Positions 9,561 to 21,700 of a stretch of 64,000 nucleotides of DNA are shown here, in pieces. The position numbers and the translations under genes were made by a program. Source of the DNA: Agapetus fuscipes (Eukaryota; Arthropoda; Insecta; Trichoptera; Glossosomatidae). Below the pieces are notes generated by a model. The model searched no databases. It was not told the DNA's origin and saw only the letters and a list, made by a program, of their open reading frames with translations. Location of the stretch: positions 5,394,001 to 5,458,000 of the forward strand of contig OX637342.1 in NCBI GenBank assembly GCA_951799405.1. The letters are read 5' to 3'. Numbering within the stretch: the first letter of the stretch is position 1; each line of letters begins with the position of its first letter.

Positions 9561-10140
9561 GACACGGTGCATAAATAATGCAAACGCTAAAACAAACTTT
9601 ACGTATATTTTTTGAGTCCCCAACGTGAAACCAATGCTGTAAATGTTTATAAACAAAAAAACAAACAAACAAACCTTGAAATCAGGTCACGGACATTTTT
9701 TCAGTTTATCTACCTGGCTAAGTGGAGGTCCAAATTATCGCATGTCATCCCAGGTAAGCACATCAGTCTTCATTACAGTTTTTTCAGGATCTAAATGCGT
9801 GTTTTCCTGCTGAAAATAAAAGAAATGAAGCAAGTAATGATGATGAATACTGGGGAAATTTATAAAGAATGATTAAGTAGGTATGGTCGAAACCTCAATT
9901 TTTGGAGCGCTTGAATGCAAAACTGGATAATCTAGAACGCCAATCGGCTCTTATTCTTCATCTACTCATAAGTCATATATCCTTTGTATTGATCGATGAT
10001 ATCTGTTCTCACTTTATCTATCTAAAAAGCAAGTCAGAACAACCAGCAACTTAAACCAATTAAATTTTCGTATCTTTTCTTAAAACAATCGCAATTCAAA
10101 ACAAAAGTCATCTTAGTATAAAAATAATATTAGGATGATT
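9561..10140. other. Intron sequence, nothing recognised
   Basis: AT-rich with short A/T runs. No coding signal or clear repeat boundary. Confidence 0.5.
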
Positions 10141-10210
10141 TATTCGGTGAGCGCTGTTTTTGTGTGAATCAAGAGCCCTCTATGAGCTTAGTTGTCGCTG
10201 TAGAAATTAC

Positions 10211-10954
10211 CCGTTGTTTTTAAAAATATGTTTCTTGTACTTTAATAAGTGACGTTTATAGAAAAAAATCACGCATGTTAATTAATTTTGTACCTAAATT
10301 GTAAAGTTAAATGTTTCTATATAACTTAAAAAATGACGCAAGAAAAAAATATTTAAGAACAAAAACGTTTTTTTCACATTTTCTTGTTTTGATTTTGTTA
10401 TTTCATATTTTTTTTCTTCATAATTGTAGAATAATACAATGCCTAGAAAGTCTTTGGATAATATTTTAGTTAATGTGAACAGTTTTTGAGATAATACGAA
10501 AAAACTGTTTTCGAGAATTAAATTAATTAATATAAATATTTAAAAATATAGATGGTAAAACATTGTTTTAATTCACTTTATTTTATTTGTTTATGCTCGA
10601 ATATTTTCGCTTTCACTGTGTTAACAGATCAACACTAAAAAATATTATTAAATTAATTAGTTAGTTTCAGCTTTTTTTATATTATCTGAAAAACTATTCA
10701 CATTAACTAAAATAATATCCATAGACTTTCTAGACATTGTATCATCCTATAATTATGAAGAAAAAAAATATTTCCAAAACATGAAACAACAATATGTGAA
10801 AAAAAAAAAAAAAAAAGTTTTTTTGTGGCGTCATTTTCAAAGTTTAACTTAACAATTTAGGTATAAAAATCAATTAACATGCGTGATTTTTCTATGAATG
10901 TCACTTATTTACTAAGGTTATAAAGCATAAGAAACATATTTTTAAAAACAACGC
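10211..10954. mobile_element. Foldback element with long inverted arms
   Basis: Left end CCGTTGTTTTTAAAAATATG is matched by the reverse complement of the right end (GCGTTGTTTTTAAAAATATG). The arms stay similar inward for about 300 bp (AATCACGCATGTTAATT, AAATGACGC, AATACAATG.CTAGAAAGTC). The centre contains TTTTAATTCACTTTATTTTA, a motif shared with other MITEs here. No coding capacity. Confidence 0.75.
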
Positions 10955-11037
10955 ACAAATATTTGCATAAACCGCCTTTTAGGACCCTCTTGGTGTAAGG
11001 CTGAATGGACCAATGGTTACCGGTCTTTAGGACGTAT

Positions 11038-11285
11038 GTATACAAAGAAAGTGTGAAAGGGAAAAGAGGGAAGGGACGACCGAGAAAAGTATGGAGTGAT
11101 CAGATTGTGGAGATTGTGAAAGAATGGGATATACAAAGTGAGCGTAAAAGAAGAAAATGCATGAAAAAGGTGATGGATATGAAGGAATTGAAAGACGTAT
11201 GTCAGGATAGGAAAAAATAGAGGAAACTCTGTAGAGGCTCTGGCCACCCCTAGCGGAATGGCGACAGAGTTACAGATACAGGGAA
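11038..11285 (+). pseudogene. LINE 3' coding fragment plus tail
   Basis: Encodes KGKRGKGRPRKVWSDQI, then MKKVMDMKELKDVCQDRKK, homologous to the C-terminus of the ORF ending at 9458, followed by GGCCACCCCTAGCGGAATGG and GTTACAG-type tail repeats. 5'-truncated copy of the same LINE family. Confidence 0.8.
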
Positions 11286-11372
11286 AGATATATTATTTTT
11301 TATGCTCCACCGGAATTTGAACCTACTGCCTGACAGTCCGAAACGTTAAATACTAGACTATGAACCAGTCAT

Positions 11373-11918
11373 ACTATTTCATAGGTTTGTATACAATTTC
11401 ATCCAGAAATATATTCACTTCAACATGTGCTGAACGCCGAATAGGCAATCCCGACAAGCTCGAAATTTCTACTAGAATTGCAATTGCCCCTACAATATGT
11501 AGAGATCCCGCAGGGGCATTAAATGTCCGGACGCGGGCCGTGTGAGGTCAGGGCCGCAAAGCGACCACGACCCCCGCTTGCATACATCTGCCATGCAAGT
11601 TACATTACTGCGCCTCTTGTTCCCTAAGCTAAGCATAATATACATAACTTCACATTCACACTCAACCCCGTCGTTCCACCAAAAATGTATGAAATCTAAA
11701 GAGCTCTCTAGATGTTCTGTTTCACTCTCTATATATTCTTGGTAAACGCTTTAGTTGAGTTTAAACGTAAAGTTGTACACTTGAAGTACTGCAGGGTGGT
11801 GGGACAAATTGTCAACCGACTAACATGCTGAATGTGCGGGTTCTACTAATTTGAAGTTACTCTATGCTGTTAAATTTTATATTAACTAGCTGAATGAATT
11901 TATGAATATTTTTTGTTT
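11373..11918. other. Unassigned stretch with a GC-richer block
   Basis: 11440-11610 is GC-richer (GACGCGGGCCGTGTGAGG) than its surroundings but shows no conserved coding pattern or boundary. It is probably an old repeat. Confidence 0.3.
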
Positions 11919-12245
11919 TTTTTTTTTTTTTTTTTTTAAGAAATCCTGTGCGGGAGACTCCCTAGATTCTAAAGACTCTAGGGGTCTATGACACTTGTTG
12001 TAGTGCCGCAGAGGTGTACGAGCTTGGTCGTCGCTACAAAGCGCCAACACTCAAGCAAGACCCAGTTGCTGTAAGGCTGGATGGACCTTTGGTGACCGGT
12101 CATTGGTAAAGGTTTATGAATTTTTCAACCCAGCGAAGAGCACATTCGAAATATAAATGGTATATTTTTGTGTTCCGCCGGGATCCGAATCCACAACCTT
12201 CCATTTACGAGTCCGAAGTGTTGTCACTACGGACTACGGACCGGT
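11919..12245 (-). repeat. SINE B, near full-length, with poly(A)
   Basis: Antisense. The poly-T at 11919-11937 is the poly(A) tail; GAAATCCTGTGCGGGAGACTC begins tail 1. The head reads GACCGGTCCGTAGTCCGTAG with B box GGATTCGGATCC. Complete structure: tRNA-like head, conserved body (GCAACTGGGTCTTGCTTGAG), tail 1, poly(A). Confidence 0.85.
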
Positions 12246-12351
12246 ACAAGTTACGGTTTAAATCGTTTTAAACTAACACAGCTTGCAGCTAAGCGACACA
12301 TGTAGTGTAACCAAGTCCCACCGACGAAAGTGAACCTATTCATTCATACAG

Positions 12352-12446
12352 ATTGTACTTACACGTATCTGTTTGCGGATATGAATTAAATATGAATTTT
12401 AAATGGAAATATATCGTTGCAACTTAGATTAAAGATTAAAAATATA
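12352..12446 (+). repeat. LINE-tail repeat, 3' fragment
   Basis: Ends ATCGTTGCAACTTAGATTAA; only the last third is preserved. Confidence 0.7.
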
Positions 12447-12449
12447 TCA

Positions 12450-13080
12450 TAAATCCGGCCTCATTTTTCTTTGCATGTAGGTACATTGTTGATATATTAT
12501 ACTACTTAACCAAACAATAATCGTGTTGGTTTTCTCTCAATGAGGATTTCGTATTCACACACAGTTTCCAAGAAGGCTGTGTTTTGTTAGATAATACCTC
12601 CAGAAAGGTCAAGTTCACAGAGCATGTTCTAAATCCTGAAATGTGTTTACCCTTAAATGTCTAGCGGGGGTGGAAAACACGTATCGACGTTGAGAATTTT
12701 CCGAATGATGTATTTCAGTCAATAAAAATATAATTTGATATTTTATAAATGCGTAGGTTGCACGAAAATTTGATAACTGGTTTACTATCTTTTGTTTTTA
12801 AGAAAACACTCTATCTGTTTTTTATACAACGTATTTTATTGAAATAATATGCTGAAACCTTTGAAATTTTCCGTTTTATAAAAAAAATGCAAGACGTAAT
12901 GAGTTTTTCATTTACTTTTATCGTTACTTTTTTTTCTTTTTAATAAAATAGATTTATGAAGGGGAATGCAATTCATTAACCTATTATTAACCAGAAACAG
13001 GTATTAATGCCATCAATTAATAATTAATTATTGTTTATTTTAATGAGTTATTAATTAAAAAATAACCCAATAACATCTAT
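12450..13080. other. Intron sequence, nothing recognised
   Basis: AT-rich with a TTAATTAATTATTAATT-type low-complexity patch near 13015-13060. Confidence 0.5.
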
Positions 13081-13084
13081 TGAA

Positions 13085-13192
13085 CCAGGGTCAATATTAT
13101 GGTCAAATGACCCAGGCGGGTATCGAACCAACGTTTTTCTATTCCAAACACGCTAGAAAGATCAGCCCACTTGGTCCCCCTCGGCCATAACA
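13085..13192 (-). repeat. tRNA-like SINE head fragment (third type)
   Basis: The reverse complement has GGCCGAGGGGGACCAAGTGG and a B-box-like GGTTCGATACC, spaced as in a tRNA-derived head. It lacks stems good enough for a functional tRNA. Confidence 0.45.
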
Positions 13193-13663
13193 TCGATAAT
13201 ATAGGAAAATATATAGTTTTTTTGCTTCAAGAATGTTTTTGAGTGATCAGATTCAAATAAATCTCTCGTATAATTTACATACTCATTTTTATTTCTATTT
13301 AATAGAATTTATATAATTAAATGTCTACAATTTTTTCAAACTACTTATCTCAAGTATATTTATAAAAACAAACACACACACAAAAACACTCAACGCAGTA
13401 GTAGGGCAGCTTAAAAGCATTTCGATCTGAGAAGGTAAAGTTTAATTTCCGACCTTCGTCGATACATTACAAGAAGATCGTTTAAAAGAGAAAAATACAG
13501 ATAAAATAATCACAAAGGCTGTGTAAAAAAAACCAACGCAATCAATTTTATTAAGTCTTTCAGGTTTTTTCAAATTAATCAAATACGGTTTTCTTAAAAA
13601 AAAATATACTACAGTAAGTACTACTTATTTCTTTACATAGTGACATTAAGAGTCAGTACTTGA

Positions 13664-13917
13664 ATCTAATCTAAATCTAAGTTGCAAAGGTAAATATCAT
13701 TTGAGATTCATATTAAATGTATTCTCAGAAGATGACACGTATAAGTTCGCTCTAACACATGCCGCATGTGAACCTACAATATAAAACCCCAATCTCAAAT
13801 GAAAATAAGCCCTGCAAATCTTGCTGACCACTCCTGAAACAGAGACGACATTGGCAAAGTGAACGATTTTTTACAGTTTGAGTGGTCAGCCTCATACCAT
13901 ACTTTAAGTCAAGGAAA
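13664..13917 (-). repeat. LINE-tail repeat, full-length copy
   Basis: From the tail AATCTAATCTAAATCTAAG to AAGTCAAGGAA, near complete. Confidence 0.85.
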
Positions 13918-14508
13918 TTATGAGACAATATTGTGAAATTATATTAAGTGTAATAAATTATATTGATTTTCAAATCCCCGAACGGAATAAAAAAATGATC
14001 TCGGAGGGCAAACGTCACATTTCTTACGTTCCTTAGCTACATTAAAAAAATAGAAGTTTCTCTTTTCCCTAGCAAATCAGCTGCTCACCGCCACATTTTT
14101 TTGTATTTGCAATTTGTGCAGAGTCCGTTCGGCTATCATTCCTTGTACAAGTCGTGTAAACCACTTCAACTGAGATAAAAAGAAAACACGATTATTATAT
14201 TTTTTATATTTTTTTCTAGCCCTCGTTTGTAAAAAACTCATGAACCCTTTCGAATGTACGCATGGCAGGAGATTTATCCATTAAGCCATCGACCGCACTT
14301 ATTTTTAATTACTTAATACAAAGGAATTCTGTAATAATTAAGAAATTAAAAGTTACATGAAACACTAGAGACCCTTTCACAAACGATAAATTTGATTACT
14401 TTTAAGTTGTGTTCTGGAAGTTTTACACTTAAATGGGATTTTGTGTACGTAAGACATTATGTTTTAATTGAAGCATTATTTTAATGGAAATTTCTTACAC
14501 GTTTTTAA

Positions 14509-16071
14509 CCCTTAACTTGGCAACGTATCTTATTAGATACATCGTTTTTATTTAAATCTGTGACCAAGACTACAAATATTAAATACTTAAAAATATTTGG
14601 ATCTTCTTCTTTAGGTTGTATTGTTTATGGTAAAAAATAATAAACCGTCTGTAAAAAGCCTTTGTTTGTTTTTTTTAAACGAGATGGCAACAAGGTCAAA
14701 GGGTGGCGCGGGCGCTCTAGTAACTTTTACTTATTTTTTTCAAATGTTGTATTAAATTTAAATTAAAAAATATTTTTATAGTCTCAAATAATTAATGTTT
14801 CAACATGAATAGTAAAATTTATTTTTTATTGGTCCAATAATCTGTTATTCCAATGTTTATTCCGCTGTATCCAATAGGATACATTGCTAAGGTACTAGAG
14901 AAGTAGTGTTGCTGGGCGATGTATATTATTAGATACGCTGCCAAGCGCTGGGAGAAGGACTGTTTGTATGCATTTCATACAAAAGCAAAAACTGACCAGT
15001 TCTGAGAAAAAAAGTTTTTGCATTATTTCCAGAAAAAATGGAATTTTAGTGTTTTGTAATAATACTGAATGGTTTGTCTTATCTTAATCGTTTATTTGCT
15101 TAGTGTTGTACTTCTTATTTTTAAGAATACGTAATTTATTGTTCCCCTTTTCCTAGTATATTTTGGGGTAATGCTCTATAGAACTAGTCTTTATTATTTT
15201 TTTTTTTATGTTTCTTTGTTGACACAATGGCATGCTTTTTTTCTTGGAAAGTAAACCGCATACACAAATAGAAAAAATATAGAGCTTAGTTCCTCGCATG
15301 CAAGCATCATCAGATATGAGTGATGAATCCACAGACGAAGATGAGCTTCGTCCTCTATCACCGTCTACATCTACAAGCTCAGCTCCTTCCTTGGATTTCT
15401 CCTAGGAAACAATGAATATTTTAAATTCTGACACTGATGAAAAAATCAATGATACCTACTGCAACAATCAATTAACTCCCATCATTACACGGGTTTATCC
15501 GAGCCCAAGTGCTGCAATTAGCAGTTACAGTGCCTTGCCATCCTTATCATCATTTACATCTGTATCGGCTTCCATTTCTCAAAATTTAACGACACCCATA
15601 TCAACTCATTCAAAATTATAAAAACGAAGTATTAGGTCTTATCCTTGACTTTTTAGTTTATGGTGGCCAAGACACTTTTCGGTCAATTGATTTTTTGTAA
15701 CTTTGATTTTTTTGTATAAAAATAAACTTAAAAAATGTTTTATTTCTTTCATACCATTTGTAATATTATATTCAGCATTGATTTATAATAAATTAAGTCG
15801 CAATAAATGAACCCTTTTATAATATATACATAAATTTTTTTTTAACTAAACCTCCGGTCGCCTGGCAGTGTATCCTATTGTATACATAAAACAGCGCGAG
15901 TGGTTCTCCAGGAGCTTGGCAATGTATCCTATTAGATACATGCGATTTCCAGAAAAGTGAAAATCTAGGATTTTTAAAACTATTTTTCCCGAAATCTTTG
16001 ATTTTTTTTATGGACAAATTTTATAAAAAAAACTAAAAAAATAAGAATTTTTGCCTCTGCCAAGTTAAGGG
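14509..16071. mobile_element. Inverted-repeat DNA element with subterminal repeats (piggyBac-like?)
   Basis: Terminal inverted repeats CCCTTAACTTGGCA / TGCCAAGTTAAGGG are flanked on both sides by TTTTAA (14503-14508 and 16072-16077). A related core, TTGGCAAYGTATCYTATTAG followed by ATACAT, recurs near both ends (about 14515, 14866, 14917, 15865, 15917) in both orientations. A relic reading frame near 15300-15400 begins MQASSDMSDESTDEDELRPL, an acidic Ser-rich start of the kind piggyBac transposases have, but it soon stops and no catalytic domain follows. Non-autonomous deletion derivative; family uncertain because piggyBac strictly duplicates TTAA. Confidence 0.7.
15315..15621 (+). pseudogene. 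Remnant acidic N-terminus of a possible transposase
   Basis: The frame SDESTDEDELRPLSPSTSTS (about 15315-15400) stops with TAG; a further open stretch, 15412-15621, is Ser/Thr/Ile-rich without a domain. Its position inside the 14509-16071 element suggests the 5' end of a deleted transposase gene. No DDE region is seen. Confidence 0.4.
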
Positions 16072-16275
16072 TTTTAAGTAAAAGAAATGATTATTTCAAA
16101 GAGATAAAAAAAACACTGTTTTTTGTTAGAAATAAAAAAACGGGTCTAATACTCAGACAATTGTTAGGTAAACGTGTGTAATATTTTTTTACTTAAAAAT
16201 GTATACTTAAAAAAATACAAAAAATGTATTGTGTAAAAGAAATAATAATACTTTTTCACAGTGCTACTGAACCAA

Positions 16276-16514
16276 ATCTCTAATCTAAGTTGCAAAATAT
16301 ATGTAACATTAGAGATTCACATTATATGCATTTTCACAAAACAGACACGTAAGTTCGCGCTTAAGCATGCCGCATGTGGTCCTACAATATCTCAAATGAG
16401 CATACACCCTGCAACTCCTGCCAACCTTCCCTGAAACAGGGGTGACATTGGCAATGTGAACCATTTTCTACAGCATGGGTGGTCAGCCGCACACCAACCT
16501 GTAAGTCAAGGAAC
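16276..16514 (-). repeat. LINE-tail repeat, full-length copy
   Basis: CTCTAATCTAAGTTGC tail to GTAAGTCAAGGAACAT; small internal deletion in the ACAATATAAAAACC region. Confidence 0.85.
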
Positions 16515-16519
16515 ATACA

Positions 16520-17235
16520 CAATTATGAACAACCAACTATTAAAAGTGGAAAAGATTGTGCTTTCCGAACCGTAATTATTTATTTGCGCAGGTGAGGGGG
16601 CTGGCTTACTCCAACTTTTTAACTTCATATTTTTTACGGTTTGTTTATTAATACTGTGAAAATTCATATTCAATGATACTATTAAACTTTATAAAACTTG
16701 AAAAATTCTAGTAAAACATTTTTTTTTTCATTTTTACAATTATTTTCATTTTATTTGGAATAATAATTACTACTTTTTAACTTTAAGTGAAGACTTCCCT
16801 ACTCTCGAACGAACCGGTTCTTATTTTTTCTAAGGGTTGAATTAACATTACCAGCAGCTGTTTTTTGGATTCTGGATTAAAAACGAAAAGATTTAAGAGG
16901 AAATCTACATGAATATTGTTAGAGATTTTCAGAATTATAGGAAAACGAGTGGGAAGGAAATGATAACAATGTACCGGTTGTACGGCCATTTTAAGTTTTA
17001 CGTTGTTAGTCTTACACCTACATATGATAAACAATTTAATAAAGTTAAGAAAAATTAGCTTCAGCACTTTGTGCCCTTTTTTAAACAAAAGAATGCAGTT
17101 CACAATTTTATTTCAGTCCGCTTAGGAAACAGGTGGTGACCTAATTAGATTTTGAAACTTGCAGATCGTATTTTTCATTCACACAACCTAGGGACTATAA
17201 AATCTTTAACCAGCAGAACTTAGTGAAATATTGTG
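16520..17235. other. Intron sequence, nothing recognised
   Basis: No supported gene. The open frame on the minus strand at 16783-17103 has no recognisable domain. Confidence 0.5.
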
Positions 17236-17440
17236 AAATGGTTCACTTTGCCAATGGCACCCCTGTTTCAAGGAAGGTTGACAAGAGTTGCAGGGCTTAT
17301 GTTCATTTGAGATTGGGTTTTATATTGGAGGTTCACATGCGGCATGTTAAAGTACGAACTTAAACGTGTCTGCTTGTGGGAATACGTTTAATACAAATCT
17401 TAAATGTAATTTATCTTTGCAACTTAGATTAAAGATTATA
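17236..17440 (+). repeat. LINE-tail repeat, 5'-truncated
   Basis: Starts at AAATGGTTCACTTTGCC and runs to GCAACTTAGATTAAAGATTA. Confidence 0.8.
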
Positions 17441-18099
17441 GTTGGCGTAATGGTAAGAAAATTAATCATATATTCACGATAAATTTATGGGACTTTTCAG
17501 GATTCAGTCCCTGTTTAGAACAATCACCAATAAAGTCCAAAATATTTAAAAGAAAAATCTTATTACGAACTAAACACTCGATAGAAAATCTGTTGTAAAA
17601 CAAATTGTTACGTCACACGGCTGATTTGCGAGGCAAATGGTAAGCTTATGTTATTTTCATGGTTCACTAAGGACCCTAGTTACATACCCTTGTTTAAGTT
17701 ACAAATTGTGTGCCGAGTTTATTATGACTCATTTGTTTTTCAGTCACGTTAATAAGAGCAATAAAATTTTCAAAATATTTCTATCGTAATAATATGATGA
17801 CAATGTTATTTTGAACTGAGGGTAAAAAAAAGGGTCATATATTATCTTTTTAAAGTACTCAAACGTCATGACTTCACAAAGGTTCTATTATAAAATAATA
17901 AAACAATGAAGGAATACAATCAAGTATTCACTTTTGACAGGGGAAAATATATTGTCTTCTGGAGATCGTTTCGTAAAAAAAGGAACTGTGTGGGAACAAA
18001 CCGTCTTCACTTTCTCATTCATAATTCAGTTTGCAAAAGAACCCTTTTGCGTTTCAATAGATAATACTATAACTGTAGCTCTGCTGCCTTTTCATTAGA

Positions 18100-18955
18100 G
18101 GTGTTTGTGGGCATGCATTTGATATGAGCTTAGGATGTAAATCTGTGCCTCCTGTGAAAAGTGATACAACTCGAGTTATACCCTTTTTGAGATTTTTACA
18201 TAGAAATAATCAGAAAAAAATTAGCGATTTTTTGGTTTTACTCACATTCTTCTATCTGCTATAGTTTAGGAAATATAACTGGCAGGATTTAGGCAAAAAA
18301 ACGTGAAAAGTGATATAAGTCAAGTTGTATCCCTTTTAGTAATTGATCCACACATTGTTTTTTACAAATCTATCGTGAATATTGATACATCTCGACTTAT
18401 ATCACTTTACACCAATTTTTGACTGGAATTTTAGCCAAGTTATACGATTGAGGTAAATTATGAAAATACTACTATTTTAAGTACAACAATTGTGTCTTTG
18501 GGGTAGTATTTTTATAATTAGTTTGAGCAACATTCTGCCTGGACCATTATCTTATGAGTTATTAAATTTAAAAAATATTAAGCTTTTTGTGTATCACTTT
18601 ACTCAAAGACAACTTATAGGTGCAATATAATATAACTCGACTTGTATCATTTATCACGTAATAAATGATACAAGTACAGGCAAAAAAAAGGTACAACTGA
18701 CAGAGTTTAATAAATTATTTGTAAACTATAATAGTAACCATAAAAATATAGAAAAAAATAGAATGCACAGTGAAAGTGAATGTTTTTATCTACAAAATAA
18801 GGTACTTATATGTAACCTAGCCCACTTAGTTCATGAATTAGAATTTTTTAAATCTTGTTTTTGCTCTCCTGTAAAATGATGATTTTTGAGTTGTATCACT
18901 TTTCACAGGAGGCACAGAAATATATCCTTGCAACTTAGATTATAGATTATTATAA
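18100..18955 (+). repeat. LINE-tail repeat 3' part, split by an inverted-repeat element
   Basis: Left part 18100-18142 and right part 18918-18955 rejoin into the expected GTAAATATATCCTTGCAACT once the 18143-18917 insert and one AAAT copy are removed. Confidence 0.75.
18143..18917. mobile_element. 775-bp inverted-repeat element with repeated GTGATACAACTC motif
   Basis: The first ~30 bases (CTGTGCCTCCTGTGAAAAGT, then GATACAACTC) are the exact inverse of the right end. AAAT flanks both sides, consistent with a 4-bp target duplication. The interior has further diverged copies of GTGATACAACTCGAGTTATA (about 18306-18333, 18381-18412, 18591-18603, 18631-18676), some inverted. No coding capacity. 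Inserted in a LINE-tail repeat, so it is younger than that copy. Confidence 0.8.
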
Positions 18956-19270
18956 TAGTGTATATAGCATCTGCTCTCTATACCAGTTTTTGTTATTTCT
19001 TATTTTATTTAGGATGCAAACAGTCCTTTTAGATATAAAAAAACTCCGCCATAAACATAAGTAAGTATTAACTGTTGTTTTTTTGTGCATGGTATTTACT
19101 CGATCGTTTTTTAAAGTCCAAAATCCAACTTGTAGTGTTTAAGTTCATTTTAAATATGTAAAAAATAAGGAATTTGTTATGCTGGTCATTTGATATGGCT
19201 TATAAAACCAAATTGAATTCGTCAGTTAAAATATTGTAGCACTTATAACCGTATTTAAAATAATCAATCA

Positions 19271-19624
19271 GTCCGGTCAATTAGTTCAGTCGTTAGAGTG
19301 CTTGCATTCCATGCCGAGAGCTCGGGTTCGAATCTCAACGTGTGGGTGTCAAAATTGATTCCCGTTTTGATGTTTATTTCAAGCCCACAATATGTACGGG
19401 AAGGATATACTCAGCCTTCTCAAGAAATGAGTACCAAAAACATCGGCAGCACGGAAACCCACACATCAACTGAAGGCCAACCCTTACCTGTAAATAACTG
19501 TTTCCATTCACCACATGCAACCCCTTCGGGGAAAACGCGGCAAGGAGTTTCACTATATGTGTAGCTTGGTAGCGTTTAGTTGCGTTATTCTATTATTCAT
19601 TACAAAAAAAAAAAAAAAAAAGAG
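19271..19624 (+). repeat. SINE A with poly(A) tail
   Basis: Head GTCCGGTCAATTAGTTCAGT, B box GGTTCGAATCT, body, CCTTCGGGGAAAACGCGG, GTAGCTTGGTAGCG and an A18 tract at 19605-19622. Complete insertion. Confidence 0.85.
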
Positions 19625-19914
19625 TTGTCAAATTATGACAATTATATACTTGCATGCCTGTTAAATGTCCAATATCATTACATGATTTCGCCTGTTTGTT
19701 ATTCATAACGTTGACTGCCACAGCGGTCTAATCGGTTGGATACTCTATTTAATTTATTTACAGAATTCATGAAAATGTATGAATCTGTTAATTGGCAAAC
19801 GGTTATTGGCTGCAGTTAATTTAATTGATATTGGCATAGGTTTGTCAATTATTAAATATTCGTCATCAAATGAATTACTCGAAATATGTAACTGTAACTT
19901 TCTTATCGTATTCC

Positions 19915-20035
19915 GGCATACTTACCGGCCGGCCCGTTTATCTGTAAAAAAAAGTCCCGAATTGCCACATGCGATCCCTTCGGGAATAACGCAGGAAAGA
20001 AGTTACACTATTTACGTAGCTTAGTTGCGTATGTG
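19915..20035 (+). repeat. SINE A 3' fragment
   Basis: TTACCGGCCGGCCCGTTTAT, then CACATGCGATCCCTTCGGGA, ending GTAGCTTAGTTGCGT. Confidence 0.75.
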
Positions 20036-20039
20036 TTCG

Positions 20040-20872
20040 TTCGTACTTCTATACTCACTCTCAAAATATAAAGGAAATCTAAGCCCTTAAAACATTAATA
20101 TGAGATGTTTAATACATGTACCTACTAGTATGTACGAGTATTCGACCGGAAGGTCTAAATTTCCTGTACAAATACTGAAGGTCGTACTCATATGAGCATT
20201 AAGGCTTAATTGCTGATAGTCTGTCAATAAACAAGTAAATAAATGTCCTGCGGATCCATTAAAAGTAAAGAAAAAAATAGTTACTAGTGAAGATCATTCA
20301 CAAACCGGTCGTACCCATAAAATTTGGCTAATACTGTAACCATCACATATTCATCGAAGGAGATCCTTTTTCATTTGGCATTTAAACAAATAGCTTACAA
20401 AACCTTTCGGCATTGCTTAATACGTCTTTTTCAATTTGAATAAGGAATTCGATTAGTCTATAGACTAATTGCGTTCTACGTAATTAATTGTTCCCGATAA
20501 CCCCTCTCCCCTTTCCCTCATCCTCCTTCCCTTAAAACACTCCCGATCTATTTACCACCTCTCACATCACCTCAAGTACAAAACTGTACGTAACCCAACC
20601 ATTGCATTGCACCAATAATACACGAAAACTATAACGCTCACTTTGGGCGTCGTTTAAGTTTCCTTACATTATCCGTAGACGCTATTGTTGAGTATATGCA
20701 TAAAGTTTAATACTTAAGGTGAAGCATATTGTTCAAACCATTCCAAAGGCTTTAACTTACAAGTTAAGTCAGCGTTGGGACCGAGTTGAATAATGCCACA
20801 TTAGCAGAAAAGGCTGGATTAACTTCTAGACTAAAAGCTACCGTACGTGAAAAACTTTACCATAATTTTTGA
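20040..20872. other. Intron sequence, nothing recognised
   Basis: Contains a C/T-rich patch near 20500-20560 (CCCCTCTCCCCTTTCCC). No gene or repeat boundary identified. Confidence 0.5.
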
Positions 20873-21484
20873 GGCCCGGTATTTTCAACGTTAGCATAGT
20901 GTCTTTATACAGTTATGATTTATTTCGGGTTATAATAACATTGCGGTTGAATTTATTTTTTCAAAAAACACACAGTTTCAATTCACTATTATTTATTATT
21001 TTAGCTCGAACGTTTTCGCCTTAAAAGGCATCATCAGGAGCAGGGACTTGCAATAAAAATCAATCGATATTTCACAATGTTTATTTTTAGCAAATCGATT
21101 ACAAACGGTCCATTCTTTAACTTCTGTATTGGTGGCTTCACGGCTTGGGCGTTAATGGAACACTGATGATTCATAGAATCGCCATCCGTATTTATAAATG
21201 AACTAGACCTAATCTCGCATGTTCCAGACCAAACGAGACGCCTTTAGAAGCATCCATTTGGGAGAGTTTGAGAAATACAAGGTAAAATATATAAAACACT
21301 TAAGTCTATGCACACATTACAAGTAATTACGTCTAGACACACAATCATAAAAACAAATAGACATGATTTTATACATTCGTAACAATACTGTATGAAAAGG
21401 ACGCACTTATGTCAATCGTGCATGTTATTTTTTTAACAGTTAAAAGTCACATACATAATATGTAAACGTTGAAAATACCACAGA
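20873..21484. mobile_element. MITE with GGTATTTTCAACGTTAGCAT ends
   Basis: Left GGTATTTTCAACGTTAGCAT (from 20879) and right AACGTTGAAAATACC (21466-21480) are inverted. The interior has TTTCAATTCACTATTATTTA and AACGTTTTCGCCTTAAAAGG with CATCATCAGG, a motif combination shared with 51855-51998. Non-coding. Confidence 0.5.
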
Positions 21485-21639
21485 TCTGAGAAAAATATCG
21501 AGCATAAAGGCGTATTGTTTGGTCACAAATTTAGGTGACAAAAAACAGAAAGTTTTTCCTTTTATTTCTTACTATTGCAGCAAAAATGCTCTTATTTTAA
21601 TAAATAATTATAAAAAATTATAAAAAAACACAGAGTTTT

Positions 21640-21700
21640 ATTTTCACAAATTGAGTATTTAATACCACCTCAAGTACTTTCGTGTATTCACGTTCCTAAA
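21640..21700 (+). repeat. Arm of the CACCTCAAGTACTTTCG hairpin family
   Basis: AGTTTTATTTTCACAAATTG and ACCTCAAGTACTTTCG match arms of the hairpins at 35259-35432 and 62536-62657. Confidence 0.45.

Larger units (their letters stand above)
10141..11372 (-). repeat. SINE B copy broken by two insertions
   Basis: Antisense SINE B pieces are the head at 11291-11372, a middle piece at 10985-11030 and the tail-2 module at 10141-10206. A LINE 3' fragment (11038-11285) and a foldback element (10211-10954) lie between them. Part of the SINE body is missing. Confidence 0.6.
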
